Positions 1 to 7,822 of a DNA stretch of 20,641 bases are shown piece by piece. The notes below the pieces were generated by a model. The model did no database searches, was not told the DNA's origin, and worked only from the letters and a program-made list of their open reading frames with translations. This DNA is from Flavobacterium sp. GTDB lineage: Bacteria; Bacteroidota; Bacteroidia; Flavobacteriales; Flavobacteriaceae. The stretch is taken from assembly GCA_030151565.1 (NCBI GenBank), contig JASLDM010000069.1:1-20641 (forward strand), written 5' to 3'. The translations under genes and the position numbers were made by a program. Every line of letters begins with the position of its first letter. The stretch's first letter is position 1.

Positions 1-576
1 TTTTTTCATAGCATTAAAAAAAGCAGCTCTGCTTAGGGGTTCATACTCCTCCGTTTCCCCAAGGAGGACTAGATTGTCGTTAGCGGCTTTTCTAAAGCTG
101 TAATTTGCTAAATTACCTGTACGCGTACAAACAGCATGTACTTTGGTAACGTATTCTGCAGTTGCCATTAATGCAGGCATCGGACCAAAGGGATTTCCTT
201 TGAAGTCCATATCTAATCCAGCAATGATAACACGAACGCCAGAATTGGCTAAATCGTTGCATACTCGTACAATTTCGTCGTCAAAAAATTGCGCTTCATC
301 GATGCCAACTACATCACAACCATCTGCCAAAATACGAATATTAGCTGCTGCCGGAACTGGTGTAGACCGAATTTCATTTGAGTCGTGTGAAACTACATAT
401 TCCTCGTCATATCGTGTGTCGATAGCGGGTTTAAATATTTCAACTTTTTGTTTGGCAAATTGGGCTCGTTTTAATCGGCGTATCAGTTCTTCCGTTTTTC
501 CAGAAAACATGGAGCCGCAAATAACCTCTATCCAACCAAACTGTTCTTTGGGATTTACTGTATTTTCGAGAAACAT
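1..576 (-). CDS. tdk: Thymidine kinase (type II), 3' end cut off by the window edge
   Basis: Phosphorylates thymidine to dTMP with ATP in the cytoplasmic salvage pathway. All 192 visible codons are open and no stop is reached, so the protein runs off the window; family members are about 190-215 residues, so only a short tail should be missing. Visible motifs are the Walker A loop GSMFSGKT at residues 21-28, the DEAQ box at 93-96 whose Glu94 is the expected catalytic base, and the thymidine-binding segment around GLDMDFKGNPFG at 120-131. The zinc-binding part is unusual: Cys150 is kept, but the CxxC partner is Thr153 and the C-terminal Cys/His pair is replaced by Ser-Arg-Ala-Ala at 182-185. 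The ATG at 576 is chosen because a TAnnTTTG promoter box lies 52 nt upstream. It diverges from the acidic-protein gene. Confidence 0.95.
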   Translation of the reverse strand, partial: MFLENTVNPKEQFGWIEVICGSMFSGKTEELIRRLKRAQFAKQKVEIFKPAIDTRYDEEYVVSHDSNEIRSTPVPAAANIRILADGCDVVGIDEAQFFDDEIVRVCNDLANSGVRVIIAGLDMDFKGNPFGPMPALMATAEYVTKVHAVCTRTGNLANYSFRKAANDNLVLLGETEEYEPLSRAAFFNAMKK

Positions 577-627
577 TTTGTAAATTTCAGGCTGTAACCA
601 GCAGTTTTTTGTGTTACTTTGTAAAGG

Positions 628-635
628 CAAATGTA
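628..635 (-). promoter_or_regulatory. Candidate -7 promoter box for tdk
   Basis: On the minus strand this reads TACATTTG, an exact match to the Bacteroidota -7 consensus TAnnTTTG. It lies 52 nt upstream of the tdk start. I see no convincing TTG at the -33 position, so the call rests on the -7 box and its placement. Confidence 0.5.
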
Positions 636-675
636 CCAAAAAAAGAGCGTGTTTTACTAATCTAAAATAAAAGTT

Positions 676-1959
676 ATGAAGAAAGTTTTGGAAGGAGAAT
701 TATTGAGCATTGCGCATCGTATCTTGCAAATGAAAGATAAAGAGGATGTTAGTAGGTTGTATTATGAGGCAAAAGAGGTTTATGAAAAATTATTTATTTT
801 AAAGTTTTATCATGAAAATCAAGAAGTTCTAAAGAAATCACTATCTCAAGATACTTTAGAAAAACAATTGGAACTAGCTACTAGGGAAGAAGGAGAAGGA
901 GGAACTGTTTTTGGAAATGAGGCTATTGAAAAACCAAGGGAAAGAAGTCAAATGCCAACGGATTTAATTGAAGAAGAATATCCAATTGTAGTTGAGCAAG
1001 AGGAAGGTAGTCAATCGCATATAAAAACAGAATTGATGCGCGAAGAGGCTGTGAAAGTAAATTCAGAGATTGAATTAACGGATTTTGAAAAGAAGAATAT
1101 CCAATATGAAAATCAATTTATTGAAACTCCTTTTAATGAATCAATCGAAGAGAGTGAAGAAGATCAATTGATTCATCAATATTTAGACCAACACGAAGCT
1201 ATGTTGAAAAATCAAGAATCTAAGCATATTCAAGATTTGACACCTACTGAAGAGGAACTACTAGCAGTTAAGGAAGAAACTGAAAAGGTTGCAACGCATA
1301 TTGAGGAAGATGATGTACCATCTGTTATGGTTGATAGCGAACCGATAATGGATTCGGATTCATTTACCTCTTCAATGGAAAATAATGAACAGGCTACAAT
1401 GCATATTGAGGAAGATGAGATGCCATCTATCATGGTTGAAAATGAATCTTTATTGGAATCCGATTCCCTTGTAACTTCATTTGAAAGTGATGAAAAGGTA
1501 TTCAACCTTGAGGACCCTTTTTCGGGATTTGATTTTGGAGAAGTTGATTTTGTTCGTGTAGAAGATGTAGAAAAAGAAGAGGTTGCAAAGTTTGATTTAG
1601 CTTTTAAAGCCGTAGATGATACGCCACCCGCTTTAGAGAAAGAGGATGGTTTGCCAGTCCAAAGTTTATTTGACTTTGAGAAAGAAGTAGTTGTTGAGAA
1701 TAAGCAAAAATCATTAAACGATATATATAATAGCACGATTACAGTAGGATTAAATGATCGTATCGGTTTTGAAAACCATTTGTTTAATGGAAGTGCTGAA
1801 GATTTGAATCGTGTTTTGTCTCAGTTAAATACGGTTAATACTTGGGAAGAGGCCAGAAGTTTTATAGCGGAATTAGTAAAGCCTGATTACAATAACTGGG
1901 AAGGAAAAGAGGCTTATGAAACACGTTTCATGGAACTTGTAGCAAAGAGATTTATATAA
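676..1959 (+). CDS. Acidic protein of unknown function with a conserved-looking C-terminal domain
   Basis: I cannot assign a function. The 427-residue product has no signal peptide or membrane segment, so it is probably cytoplasmic. It has three parts: a mixed-charge, probably helical N-terminus (about 1-75); a very Glu/Asp-rich, probably disordered middle (about 76-340); and a compact C-terminal part (about 346-427) with motifs such as HLFNGS, LSQLNT and KPDYNNW that looks like a folded domain. From memory, similar C-termini occur in Flavobacteriia hypothetical proteins; this is not checked. The middle holds a 35-residue tandem duplication (1294-1398 and 1399-1503). The gene ends 1 nt before rsmI, so the two are probably co-transcribed and translationally coupled. 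It diverges from tdk with a 99-nt spacer in which I find no clean plus-strand promoter match. Confidence 0.85.
   Translation: MKKVLEGELLSIAHRILQMKDKEDVSRLYYEAKEVYEKLFILKFYHENQEVLKKSLSQDTLEKQLELATREEGEGGTVFGNEAIEKPRERSQMPTDLIEEEYPIVVEQEEGSQSHIKTELMREEAVKVNSEIELTDFEKKNIQYENQFIETPFNESIEESEEDQLIHQYLDQHEAMLKNQESKHIQDLTPTEEELLAVKEETEKVATHIEEDDVPSVMVDSEPIMDSDSFTSSMENNEQATMHIEEDEMPSIMVENESLLESDSLVTSFESDEKVFNLEDPFSGFDFGEVDFVRVEDVEKEEVAKFDLAFKAVDDTPPALEKEDGLPVQSLFDFEKEVVVENKQKSLNDIYNSTITVGLNDRIGFENHLFNGSAEDLNRVLSQLNTVNTWEEARSFIAELVKPDYNNWEGKEAYETRFMELVAKRFI
1294..1503 (+). repeat. Tandem duplication of 105 nt (35 codons) inside the acidic gene
   Basis: Two in-frame copies follow directly on each other, 1294-1398 and 1399-1503. 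Both begin with a His-Ile-Glu-Glu-Asp block (His208 and His243) followed by a Pro-Ser-x-Met-Val block, then a Ser-Asp-Ser block. They are clearly related but diverged, at DNA level as well, so this is an old duplication rather than an unstable repeat. Confidence 0.8.
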
Positions 1960-1960
1960 A

Positions 1961-2632
1961 ATGGGGAAATTATACTTGGTACCTACTCCAATAGGAAATT
2001 TAGAAGATATGACCTTTCGAGCCATTCGTGTCTTGAAAGAAGCAGATTGTATTTTAGCAGAAGACACTCGTAATAGTGGTAAGTTACTCAAGCATTTTGA
2101 GATTGCTACACCGATGTATAGTCATCATATGCATAACGAACACAAAACAGTAGATGGCTTGGTAAAGCGTTTACAGGCGGGAGAAACCATAGCATTAATT
2201 TCTGATGCAGGTACGCCTGCAATTTCAGATCCAGGCTTTCTGTTGTCTCGAGCTTGTGTTGAAAATAAAGTTGATGTTGAATGTTTGCCTGGTGCTACGG
2301 CCTTTGTTCCTGCATTAGTAAATAGCGGGCTTCCGAACGATAAGTTTGTATTTGAAGGATTTTTACCTGATAAAAAAGGACGACAAACACGTTTTTTACA
2401 ACTTGCAGAAGAAGTTCGAACGATGATTTTATATGTTTCGCCTCATAAATTGGTGAAAACGCTACAAGAGTTTAAAGTGTATTTTGGGGATGATCGACCA
2501 ATATCTGTATCTAGAGAACTTTCGAAACTACATGAAGAGACAATTAGAGGTTCGGTAGTTGAGGTTTTAGCTCATTTTGAAGCGAAACCGCCGAAAGGAG
2601 AAATTGTAGTAATCGTTGGAGGAAAGAAATAA
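1961..2632 (+). CDS. rsmI: 16S rRNA (cytidine1402-2'-O)-methyltransferase
   Basis: Methylates the ribose 2'-OH of C1402 in the decoding centre of 16S rRNA, using S-adenosylmethionine. The 223-residue product shows the family's N-terminal hallmark LVPTPIGNLEDMT (residues 5-17), the AEDTRNSGKLL segment near 34-44, and the SAM-pocket motif SDAGTPAISDPG (about 80-91). It ends with the usual PPKGEIVVIVGG near 211-222. At 223 residues it is shorter than the roughly 285-residue E. coli enzyme but complete through the methyltransferase fold, as is common in this phylum. The ATG lies 1 nt after the stop of the acidic-protein gene, implying coupled translation. A hairpin with a T-run follows the stop by about 20 nt. 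Confidence 0.95.
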   Translation: MGKLYLVPTPIGNLEDMTFRAIRVLKEADCILAEDTRNSGKLLKHFEIATPMYSHHMHNEHKTVDGLVKRLQAGETIALISDAGTPAISDPGFLLSRACVENKVDVECLPGATAFVPALVNSGLPNDKFVFEGFLPDKKGRQTRFLQLAEEVRTMILYVSPHKLVKTLQEFKVYFGDDRPISVSRELSKLHEETIRGSVVEVLAHFEAKPPKGEIVVIVGGKK

Positions 2633-2653
2633 AAACGAAAAGGATAAACCTAT

Positions 2654-2700
2654 AAGGGTCAATGAACAACAAGTATGGTTGGACATTGACCTTTTTTTTT
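2654..2700 (+). terminator. Intrinsic terminator after rsmI
   Basis: GGTCAATG (2657-2664) pairs perfectly with CATTGACC (2684-2691), and CAAC/GTTG (2667-2670 with 2678-2681) can extend the stem inside the loop. A run of nine T follows directly (2692-2700). The position between rsmI and the OsmC-family gene fits termination of the rsmI transcript. Confidence 0.85.
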
Positions 2701-2710
2701 GATAACTTTG
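2679..2710 (+). promoter_or_regulatory. Promoter of the OsmC-recJ unit
   Basis: TAACTTTG at 2703-2710 matches the Bacteroidota -7 consensus TAnnTTTG, with TTG at 2679-2681, 21 nt upstream, as a possible -33 element. The -7 box lies 17 nt before the ATG at 2728. The promoter overlaps the terminator of the preceding gene. Confidence 0.6.
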
Positions 2711-2727
2711 AATAAAAACACAGAAAT

Positions 2728-3150
2728 ATGTCACACATAGTAACCACAGTTTGGAAAGAAAATTTACAGTTCTCATCAACCAATCCGGGAGGAGATTTAA
2801 TGATTGATGCGGGACCTGAAAACGGCGGAGATGGACAAGGATATCGTCCTAAAGCATTGATGCTTTCTGCTTTGGCAGGATGTTCAGGATTAGATGTAGC
2901 TTCACTTATTAAAAAAATGCGTTTACAAGTAGCTGATTTTAAAATTGAAACGGAAGGATTGTTGACGGATGGAGATCCAGCTATTTATCATACGGTAAAG
3001 GTAGCGTACCATTTTTATGGACCAGAATTGGATGAAGTCAAATTGACTAAAGCCGTAAACTTATCAATTGACACTTATTGCGGTGTAATGGAAATGTTTC
3101 GAAAATTTGCTACAGTAGAAACAAGTATTCACTTCCATAAACAAGCTTAA
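2728..3150 (+). CDS. OsmC family protein (predicted thiol-dependent peroxidase)
   Basis: OsmC/Ohr-fold proteins are cytoplasmic dimers that reduce organic hydroperoxides through two cysteines. The 140-residue product has the two expected cysteines: Cys52 in ALAGCSGLDV and Cys118 in DTYCGVMEMF. It also has the family's N-terminal strand region and a Gly-rich turn before YRPKALMLSALAG (39-51). The length is normal for the family. The Cys118 context is closer to the general OsmC/YhfA-like branch than to Ohr, so peroxidase activity is inferred rather than certain. It has its own promoter and lies 9 nt upstream of recJ, so the two probably share a transcript. Confidence 0.9.
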   Translation: MSHIVTTVWKENLQFSSTNPGGDLMIDAGPENGGDGQGYRPKALMLSALAGCSGLDVASLIKKMRLQVADFKIETEGLLTDGDPAIYHTVKVAYHFYGPELDEVKLTKAVNLSIDTYCGVMEMFRKFATVETSIHFHKQA

Positions 3151-3159
3151 AACTAAACC

Positions 3160-4857
3160 ATGCGTTGGACGTTAAAAACCGAACCAGATGTTGCTGTTGT
3201 GGCTAACTTAGCTGCAGCTTTAAAAATTGAACCCCTTTTATCAAAGCTTTTGGTGCAAAGAGGTATCACAACATTTGATGCTGCTCGTCAGTTTTTTCGT
3301 CCCTCTTTAGCTGCCTTACACGATCCTTTTTTGATGAAGGATATGCATAAGGCAGTGAATCGATTGGAAATCGCTTTTGAGACAGATGAGAAAATCTTGG
3401 TTTTTGGAGATTATGATGTTGATGGAACTACTGCGGTAGCTTTAATGGCTTCTTATTTAAGAACGATATATTCTGAAGTAGATACGTATATTCCGGATCG
3501 CTACGCCGAAGGATATGGCGTTTCATTTGCAGGAATTGATTATGCTTATGATCATAATATTACGCTTATTGTAGCCCTAGATTGTGGAATTAAGTCTGTA
3601 GATAAGGTTTTGTACGCCAAGCAAAAAGGGATTGACTTCATTATTTGTGACCACCATTTACCAGGTGACGAAGTTCCAGATGCAGTTGCAGTTTTAGATC
3701 CCAAGCAACACGATTGTTCTTATCCGTATGATGAGTTATGTGGTTGTGGAGTTGGATTTAAATTAATTCAAGCGTTAGGACAAAGACGTGGACAAACAAT
3801 AGAAACCTTTATACCTTACTTAGATCTTGTGGCAACTGCAATTGGTGCGGATATTGTGCCGATCACTGGAGAGAATAGAATTTTGGCTTATTTTGGATTG
3901 CAGGTTATCAATTCCAATCCACGTCCAGGTATTCGAGCTTTATTAAAGCAATATTCACAAAAAGAATTTACAATTACGGATATCGTTTTTAAAGTAGCTC
4001 CCAAAATTAATGCAGCAGGACGTATCAAGCATGGCAATTATGCGGTAGACTTACTTACGAAATTTACTTTTGAAGAAGCTTTGCAAACGGCGGAAATGAT
4101 TGTCAATTTTAATGATGAACGACGTGAATTAGATCAGCAAATCACTGAAAAGGCATTAGAGCAAATTATCAAAAATGAAGAGGTGGGGTGTAAAACCACC
4201 GTGGTTTATGATCCTGAATGGCACAAAGGAGTTATTGGTATTGTAGCATCTCGTTTGATTGAAACGTATTATCGACCAACTTTAGTTTTTACCAAAAGTG
4301 GAGATTATTTAGCAGCTTCTGCACGGTCAGTAAAAAATTTCGATGTTTATAAGGCATTAGAGGCTTGTTCAGAACACATGCTTCAATTTGGAGGGCATAT
4401 GTATGCTGCTGGTTTAACTTTGGAGACAAGTGCGTTTCCTGCTTTTAAAGCAAAGTTTGAGCAAGTAGTTTCAGAAACTATTACTGAAAAACAATTGGTT
4501 CCTGAAATTGAAATAGATGCTGTAGTTGATTTTAGTCAATTCAGTGACCGATTTTTACGAATATTGAAACAATTTGAGCCTCATGGACCAGATAATATGA
4601 CACCTGTTTTTTTAACTAAACAGGTTTACGATACAGGGTATGCTAAACCATTGGGGAAAGAAAATGAGCATTTACGCTTATTTGTTAAGCAAGATAACTC
4701 AAAGGCTGGATATAGTGCAATTGCTTTTGGAGGAGGAGCTTGGATATCTAAGGTTAAACCGCGACAATATGTTGATATTGTATATAGTTTAGAAGAGAAT
4801 GAATGGAATGGAAAAAAGAGTATACAGTTTCAAATAAAAGATTTACAAAATTCTTAA
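3160..4857 (+). CDS. recJ: Single-stranded-DNA-specific 5'-3' exonuclease RecJ
   Basis: Degrades single-stranded DNA 5' to 3' in mismatch repair, base-excision repair and RecF-type recombination. The 565-residue length is typical. DHH-family motifs appear in order: FGDYDVDGTT (82-91), the ALDCG metal-ligand segment (139-143), CDHH (163-166), and INAAGRI (283-289). The DHHA1 half carries WHKGVIGIVASRL (354-366) and GGHMYAAG (411-418, His413). The OB-type C-terminal domain follows (about 460-565). All recognised catalytic motifs are intact. It starts 9 nt after the OsmC-family stop. No convincing terminator is seen before asd, only a weak inverted repeat at 4871-4909. Confidence 0.97.
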   Translation: MRWTLKTEPDVAVVANLAAALKIEPLLSKLLVQRGITTFDAARQFFRPSLAALHDPFLMKDMHKAVNRLEIAFETDEKILVFGDYDVDGTTAVALMASYLRTIYSEVDTYIPDRYAEGYGVSFAGIDYAYDHNITLIVALDCGIKSVDKVLYAKQKGIDFIICDHHLPGDEVPDAVAVLDPKQHDCSYPYDELCGCGVGFKLIQALGQRRGQTIETFIPYLDLVATAIGADIVPITGENRILAYFGLQVINSNPRPGIRALLKQYSQKEFTITDIVFKVAPKINAAGRIKHGNYAVDLLTKFTFEEALQTAEMIVNFNDERRELDQQITEKALEQIIKNEEVGCKTTVVYDPEWHKGVIGIVASRLIETYYRPTLVFTKSGDYLAASARSVKNFDVYKALEACSEHMLQFGGHMYAAGLTLETSAFPAFKAKFEQVVSETITEKQLVPEIEIDAVVDFSQFSDRFLRILKQFEPHGPDNMTPVFLTKQVYDTGYAKPLGKENEHLRLFVKQDNSKAGYSAIAFGGGAWISKVKPRQYVDIVYSLEENEWNGKKSIQFQIKDLQNS

Positions 4858-4897
4858 AAATACTAGAAACACAACAATGGGATCAATGAAAAAAGGA

Positions 4898-4905
4898 TAT
4901 TTTTG
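4898..4905 (+). promoter_or_regulatory. Candidate -7 box upstream of asd
   Basis: TATTTTTG matches TAnnTTTG and lies 24 nt before the asd ATG, in a 72-nt recJ-asd spacer. No good -33 TTG is visible. The box overlaps the right arm of a 7-bp inverted repeat (ACAACAA at 4871-4877 and TTGTTGT at 4903-4909). Confidence 0.4.
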
Positions 4906-4929
4906 TTGTATAAATAAATATTATAAAAA

Positions 4930-5919
4930 ATGAAAATTGCAGTAGTAGGAGCTACCGGCATGGTAGGCGAGATTATGCTAAAAGTTTTGGCAGAACGAAA
5001 TTTTCCACTTACAGAATTAATCCCTGTTGCTTCGGAAAAGTCCGTAGGTAAAACCCTTTCTTTTCAAGGAAAGGAATACGAGGTAAAGTCTATGGAAGAG
5101 GCTCTACGAATGCGTCCCCAATTAGCCTTGTTCTCTGCAGGAGGTAGTATTTCATTGGAGTGGGCACCGAAATTTGCAGCCGTGGGAACTACTGTGATTG
5201 ATAATTCATCTGCTTGGCGAATGGATCCTAATATTAAGTTGGTCGTTCCCGAAATAAATGCGACTTCTTTGACAGTTTCAGATAAGATTATAGCAAATCC
5301 AAATTGTTCTACTATTCAGTTAGTTATGACTTTAGCCCCTTTGCATAAGGTTTTTGGGGTTAAACGCGTTGTTGTTTCTACGTATCAATCGATCACAGGA
5401 ACAGGAGTAAAGGCGGTGCAACAATTAGAGAACGAATATAAAGAAGAAAAGGGAGCGATGGCTTATCCTTATCCTATTCATCGAAATGCTTTACCACACT
5501 GTGACGTTTTTGAGGAAAATGGGTATACTAAAGAAGAAATGAAATTGGTGCGTGAAACCAAGAAAATATTAGGAGACGATCGTATTGCGCTTACGGCTAC
5601 AGCTGTGCGTATTCCTGTTGTTGGAGGGCATAGTGAATCAGTAAATATTACTTTTGAGAAATCTTTTGAATTGGGACAAGTAAGACGATTATTGCATGAA
5701 ACGGAAGGTGTTATAGTGCAAGATAATCCAGAAACAAATACGTATCCAATGCCGATTTATGCTGAAGGAAAGAACGATGTTTTTGTAGGAAGAATTCGTA
5801 GAGATGAAAGTCAAGAGAATGGCTTAAATCTTTGGATTGTAGCGGATAATTTACGTAAAGGTGCTGCTACAAATACGATTCAAATTGCAGAATATCTCAT
5901 CAAAAATCAGTTGGTATAA
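4930..5919 (+). CDS. asd: Aspartate-semialdehyde dehydrogenase
   Basis: Reduces aspartyl-4-phosphate to aspartate semialdehyde with NADPH, at the branch point to lysine/diaminopimelate, threonine and methionine. The 329-residue protein has the N-terminal nucleotide-binding loop GATGMVG (7-13), the active-site cysteine Cys126 in NPNCSTIQ, the TYQSITGTG segment (151-159), and the acid-base histidine His234 in RIPVVGGHSE (228-237). Length and motifs are those of the bacterial enzyme. The start is preceded by the A-rich stretch common in this phylum, with no Shine-Dalgarno sequence. It ends about 60 nt before a bidirectional terminator shared with aspS. Confidence 0.97.
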   Translation: MKIAVVGATGMVGEIMLKVLAERNFPLTELIPVASEKSVGKTLSFQGKEYEVKSMEEALRMRPQLALFSAGGSISLEWAPKFAAVGTTVIDNSSAWRMDPNIKLVVPEINATSLTVSDKIIANPNCSTIQLVMTLAPLHKVFGVKRVVVSTYQSITGTGVKAVQQLENEYKEEKGAMAYPYPIHRNALPHCDVFEENGYTKEEMKLVRETKKILGDDRIALTATAVRIPVVGGHSESVNITFEKSFELGQVRRLLHETEGVIVQDNPETNTYPMPIYAEGKNDVFVGRIRRDESQENGLNLWIVADNLRKGAATNTIQIAEYLIKNQLV

Positions 5920-5977
5920 TATAAAAAAGTGAATCAAACTGAACTTCCTGATCTAGAGGAGGTGTTTGTGTAAAAAT

Positions 5978-6012
5978 AAAAGCCGTTTCAAAATATTATT
6001 GAAACGGCTTTT
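5978..6012. terminator. Bidirectional terminator between asd and aspS
   Basis: AAAAGCCGTTTCAA (5978-5991) pairs perfectly with TTGAAACGGCTTTT (5999-6012) across a 7-nt loop. T-runs follow on both strands, so it can end the convergent asd and aspS transcripts. Confidence 0.9.
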
Positions 6013-6016
6013 GTTT

Positions 6017-7768
6017 TTATTTGTTTAAAAGATTTAAACTTAATTCTTTTAGTTGTTCATCGTCAATTTTTGCGGGTGCATCAATCATTACATCACGACC
6101 AGAATTGTTTTTCGGGAAAGCAATAAAATCACGGATTGTTTCTTGCCCTCCTAAAATTGCAACTAAACGGTCCAATCCAAAAGCTAAACCTCCATGTGGT
6201 GGAGCTCCATATTGGAAGGCATTCATTAGAAAGCCAAATTGCTCTTGTGCTTGTTCTGGAGTAAAACCAAGGTGTTTAAACATTAAGGCTTGTGTCTCTT
6301 TATCGTGTATACGGATTGAGCCACCTCCAATTTCATTACCGTTTAATACCATATCGTATGCATTTGCGCGTACTTTTCCAGGATCGGTTTCTAGCAAAGG
6401 AATGTCTTCTTTTTTAGGAGAAGTAAAAGGATGGTGCATAGCGTGGAAACGTTGGCTTTCTTCATCCCATTCAAATAAAGGGAAATCAATGACCCATAAC
6501 GGAGCAAATTCATTAGCTTTACGTAAACCTAAACGATTTCCAAGCTCCATTCTAAGAGCGCTTAATTGTGCACGTGTTTTATTAGCTGGACCGGATAATA
6601 CTAAAATTAAGTCTCCAGGTTTTGCTCCAGTTTCGTTTGCCCATGCTTGTAAATCTGTTTGATCGAAGAATTTGTCAACAGAAGATTTAAAGCTTCCGTC
6701 TGCCTCATATTTACAGTAAACCATTCCTGACGCACCAACTTGAGGACGTTTAACCCATTCGATTAGAGCATCTATTTCTTTTCTAGAATAAGATGCAGCA
6801 CCTGGAACCGCAATTCCAACAACTAATTCGGAGTTATTAAAAACACCAAAATCTTTGTGTTGAGCTACAGCGTTTAGCTCTCCGAACACCATTCCGAAAC
6901 GGATATCTGGTTTGTCATTTCCGTATTTACGCATTGCTTCTTCAAACGTCATTCTTGGGAAATCGGTAACATCTATATTGTGAACGGACTTTAATAAATG
7001 TCTTGTCATACCTTCAAATGTGTTCATTACATCTTCTTGATCAACAAAAGCCATTTCACAGTCAATTTGCGTGAATTCAGGTTGTCTATCGGCACGTAAA
7101 TCTTCGTCACGGAAACATTTTACGATTTGAAAATAACGATCCATTCCACCTACCATCAATAATTGTTTGAAAGTTTGCGGAGATTGTGGTAACGCATAAA
7201 ATTGACCAGGGTTCATTCTTGATGGAACTACAAAATCCCTCGCCCCTTCTGGAGTCGACTTGATTAAATATGGAGTTTCTACTTCACAAAAATCTTGTGC
7301 AGAAAGATAGTTTCTTACTTCTTGAGCTACTTTATGACGGAAAAGCAAGTTGTTTTTTACAGGGTTTCTACGAATATCTAAATAACGATATTTCATTCGA
7401 ATGTCTTCTCCACCATCTGTTTCGTCTTCGATTATAAAAGGCGGAACTTCAGATTCGTTTAGTACAATAAGTGACTGAACTAATACTTCGATTTCTCCTG
7501 TAGGAATGTTTTTATTCTTCGCTTCGCGTTCAATAACTTTTCCTGTAACTTGAATTACAAACTCACGTCCTAAATTTTTAGCAGTTTCAAACACGGTTTT
7601 ATCTGTTCTTTCCGCATCAAAAATTAACTGTGTGATTCCGTAACGATCGCGTAAATCAACCCAAATCATAAAACCTTTATCGCGGTGTTTGCTCACCCAG
7701 CCCGAAAGGGTTACTTCTTTTTCAATATCGGAAGCACGTAAGGCTCCACAAGTATGAGTTCTATACAT
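6017..7768 (-). CDS. aspS: Aspartyl-tRNA synthetase
   Basis: Charges tRNA-Asp with aspartate; class II aminoacyl-tRNA synthetase. The 583-residue product is full length for the bacterial type. An N-terminal OB-fold anticodon-binding domain (about 1-105, LSGWVSKHRDKG) is followed by the catalytic core. QSPQTFKQ starts at 195, motif 2 FRDEDLRADRQPEF spans 219-232, and motif 3 GLAFGLDRL spans 527-535. The GAD insertion domain lies between motifs 2 and 3 (about 290-420). The start is supported by a TAnnTTTG box 17 nt upstream. It lies 54 nt downstream of the MFS exporter gene on the same strand but probably has its own promoter. Whether it is discriminating or also charges tRNA-Asn cannot be decided from this window. 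Confidence 0.98.
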   Translation of the reverse strand: MYRTHTCGALRASDIEKEVTLSGWVSKHRDKGFMIWVDLRDRYGITQLIFDAERTDKTVFETAKNLGREFVIQVTGKVIEREAKNKNIPTGEIEVLVQSLIVLNESEVPPFIIEDETDGGEDIRMKYRYLDIRRNPVKNNLLFRHKVAQEVRNYLSAQDFCEVETPYLIKSTPEGARDFVVPSRMNPGQFYALPQSPQTFKQLLMVGGMDRYFQIVKCFRDEDLRADRQPEFTQIDCEMAFVDQEDVMNTFEGMTRHLLKSVHNIDVTDFPRMTFEEAMRKYGNDKPDIRFGMVFGELNAVAQHKDFGVFNNSELVVGIAVPGAASYSRKEIDALIEWVKRPQVGASGMVYCKYEADGSFKSSVDKFFDQTDLQAWANETGAKPGDLILVLSGPANKTRAQLSALRMELGNRLGLRKANEFAPLWVIDFPLFEWDEESQRFHAMHHPFTSPKKEDIPLLETDPGKVRANAYDMVLNGNEIGGGSIRIHDKETQALMFKHLGFTPEQAQEQFGFLMNAFQYGAPPHGGLAFGLDRLVAILGGQETIRDFIAFPKNNSGRDVMIDAPAKIDDEQLKELSLNLLNK

Positions 7769-7784
7769 TGTAATTATTTTTATG

Positions 7785-7792
7785 CAAATTTA
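7785..7792 (-). promoter_or_regulatory. Candidate -7 promoter box for aspS
   Basis: Minus-strand TAAATTTG matches TAnnTTTG and lies 17 nt before the aspS ATG, in the 54-nt spacer after the exporter gene. No clear -33 TTG is present. It suggests aspS need not rely on readthrough from the upstream oxidoreductase-exporter pair. Confidence 0.5.
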
Positions 7793-7822
7793 GTAAACTT
7801 ATTAGTATTCTTCGAGGACATT

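Noticed and set aside
1230..1736. A 168-codon minus-strand open frame, very Ser-rich
   Set aside because: It lies wholly opposite the Glu/Asp-rich middle of the acidic gene; GAA/GAT codons read as TTC/ATC and Ser codons on the other strand. No family motif.
4871..4909. Inverted repeat ACAACAA / TTGTTGT as a recJ terminator
   Set aside because: The stem is only 7 AT-rich pairs with a 25-nt loop and no T-run follows; probably chance.
6021..6662. A 213-codon plus-strand open frame
   Set aside because: It is entirely antisense to the well-supported aspS gene and has no recognisable domain or promoter.
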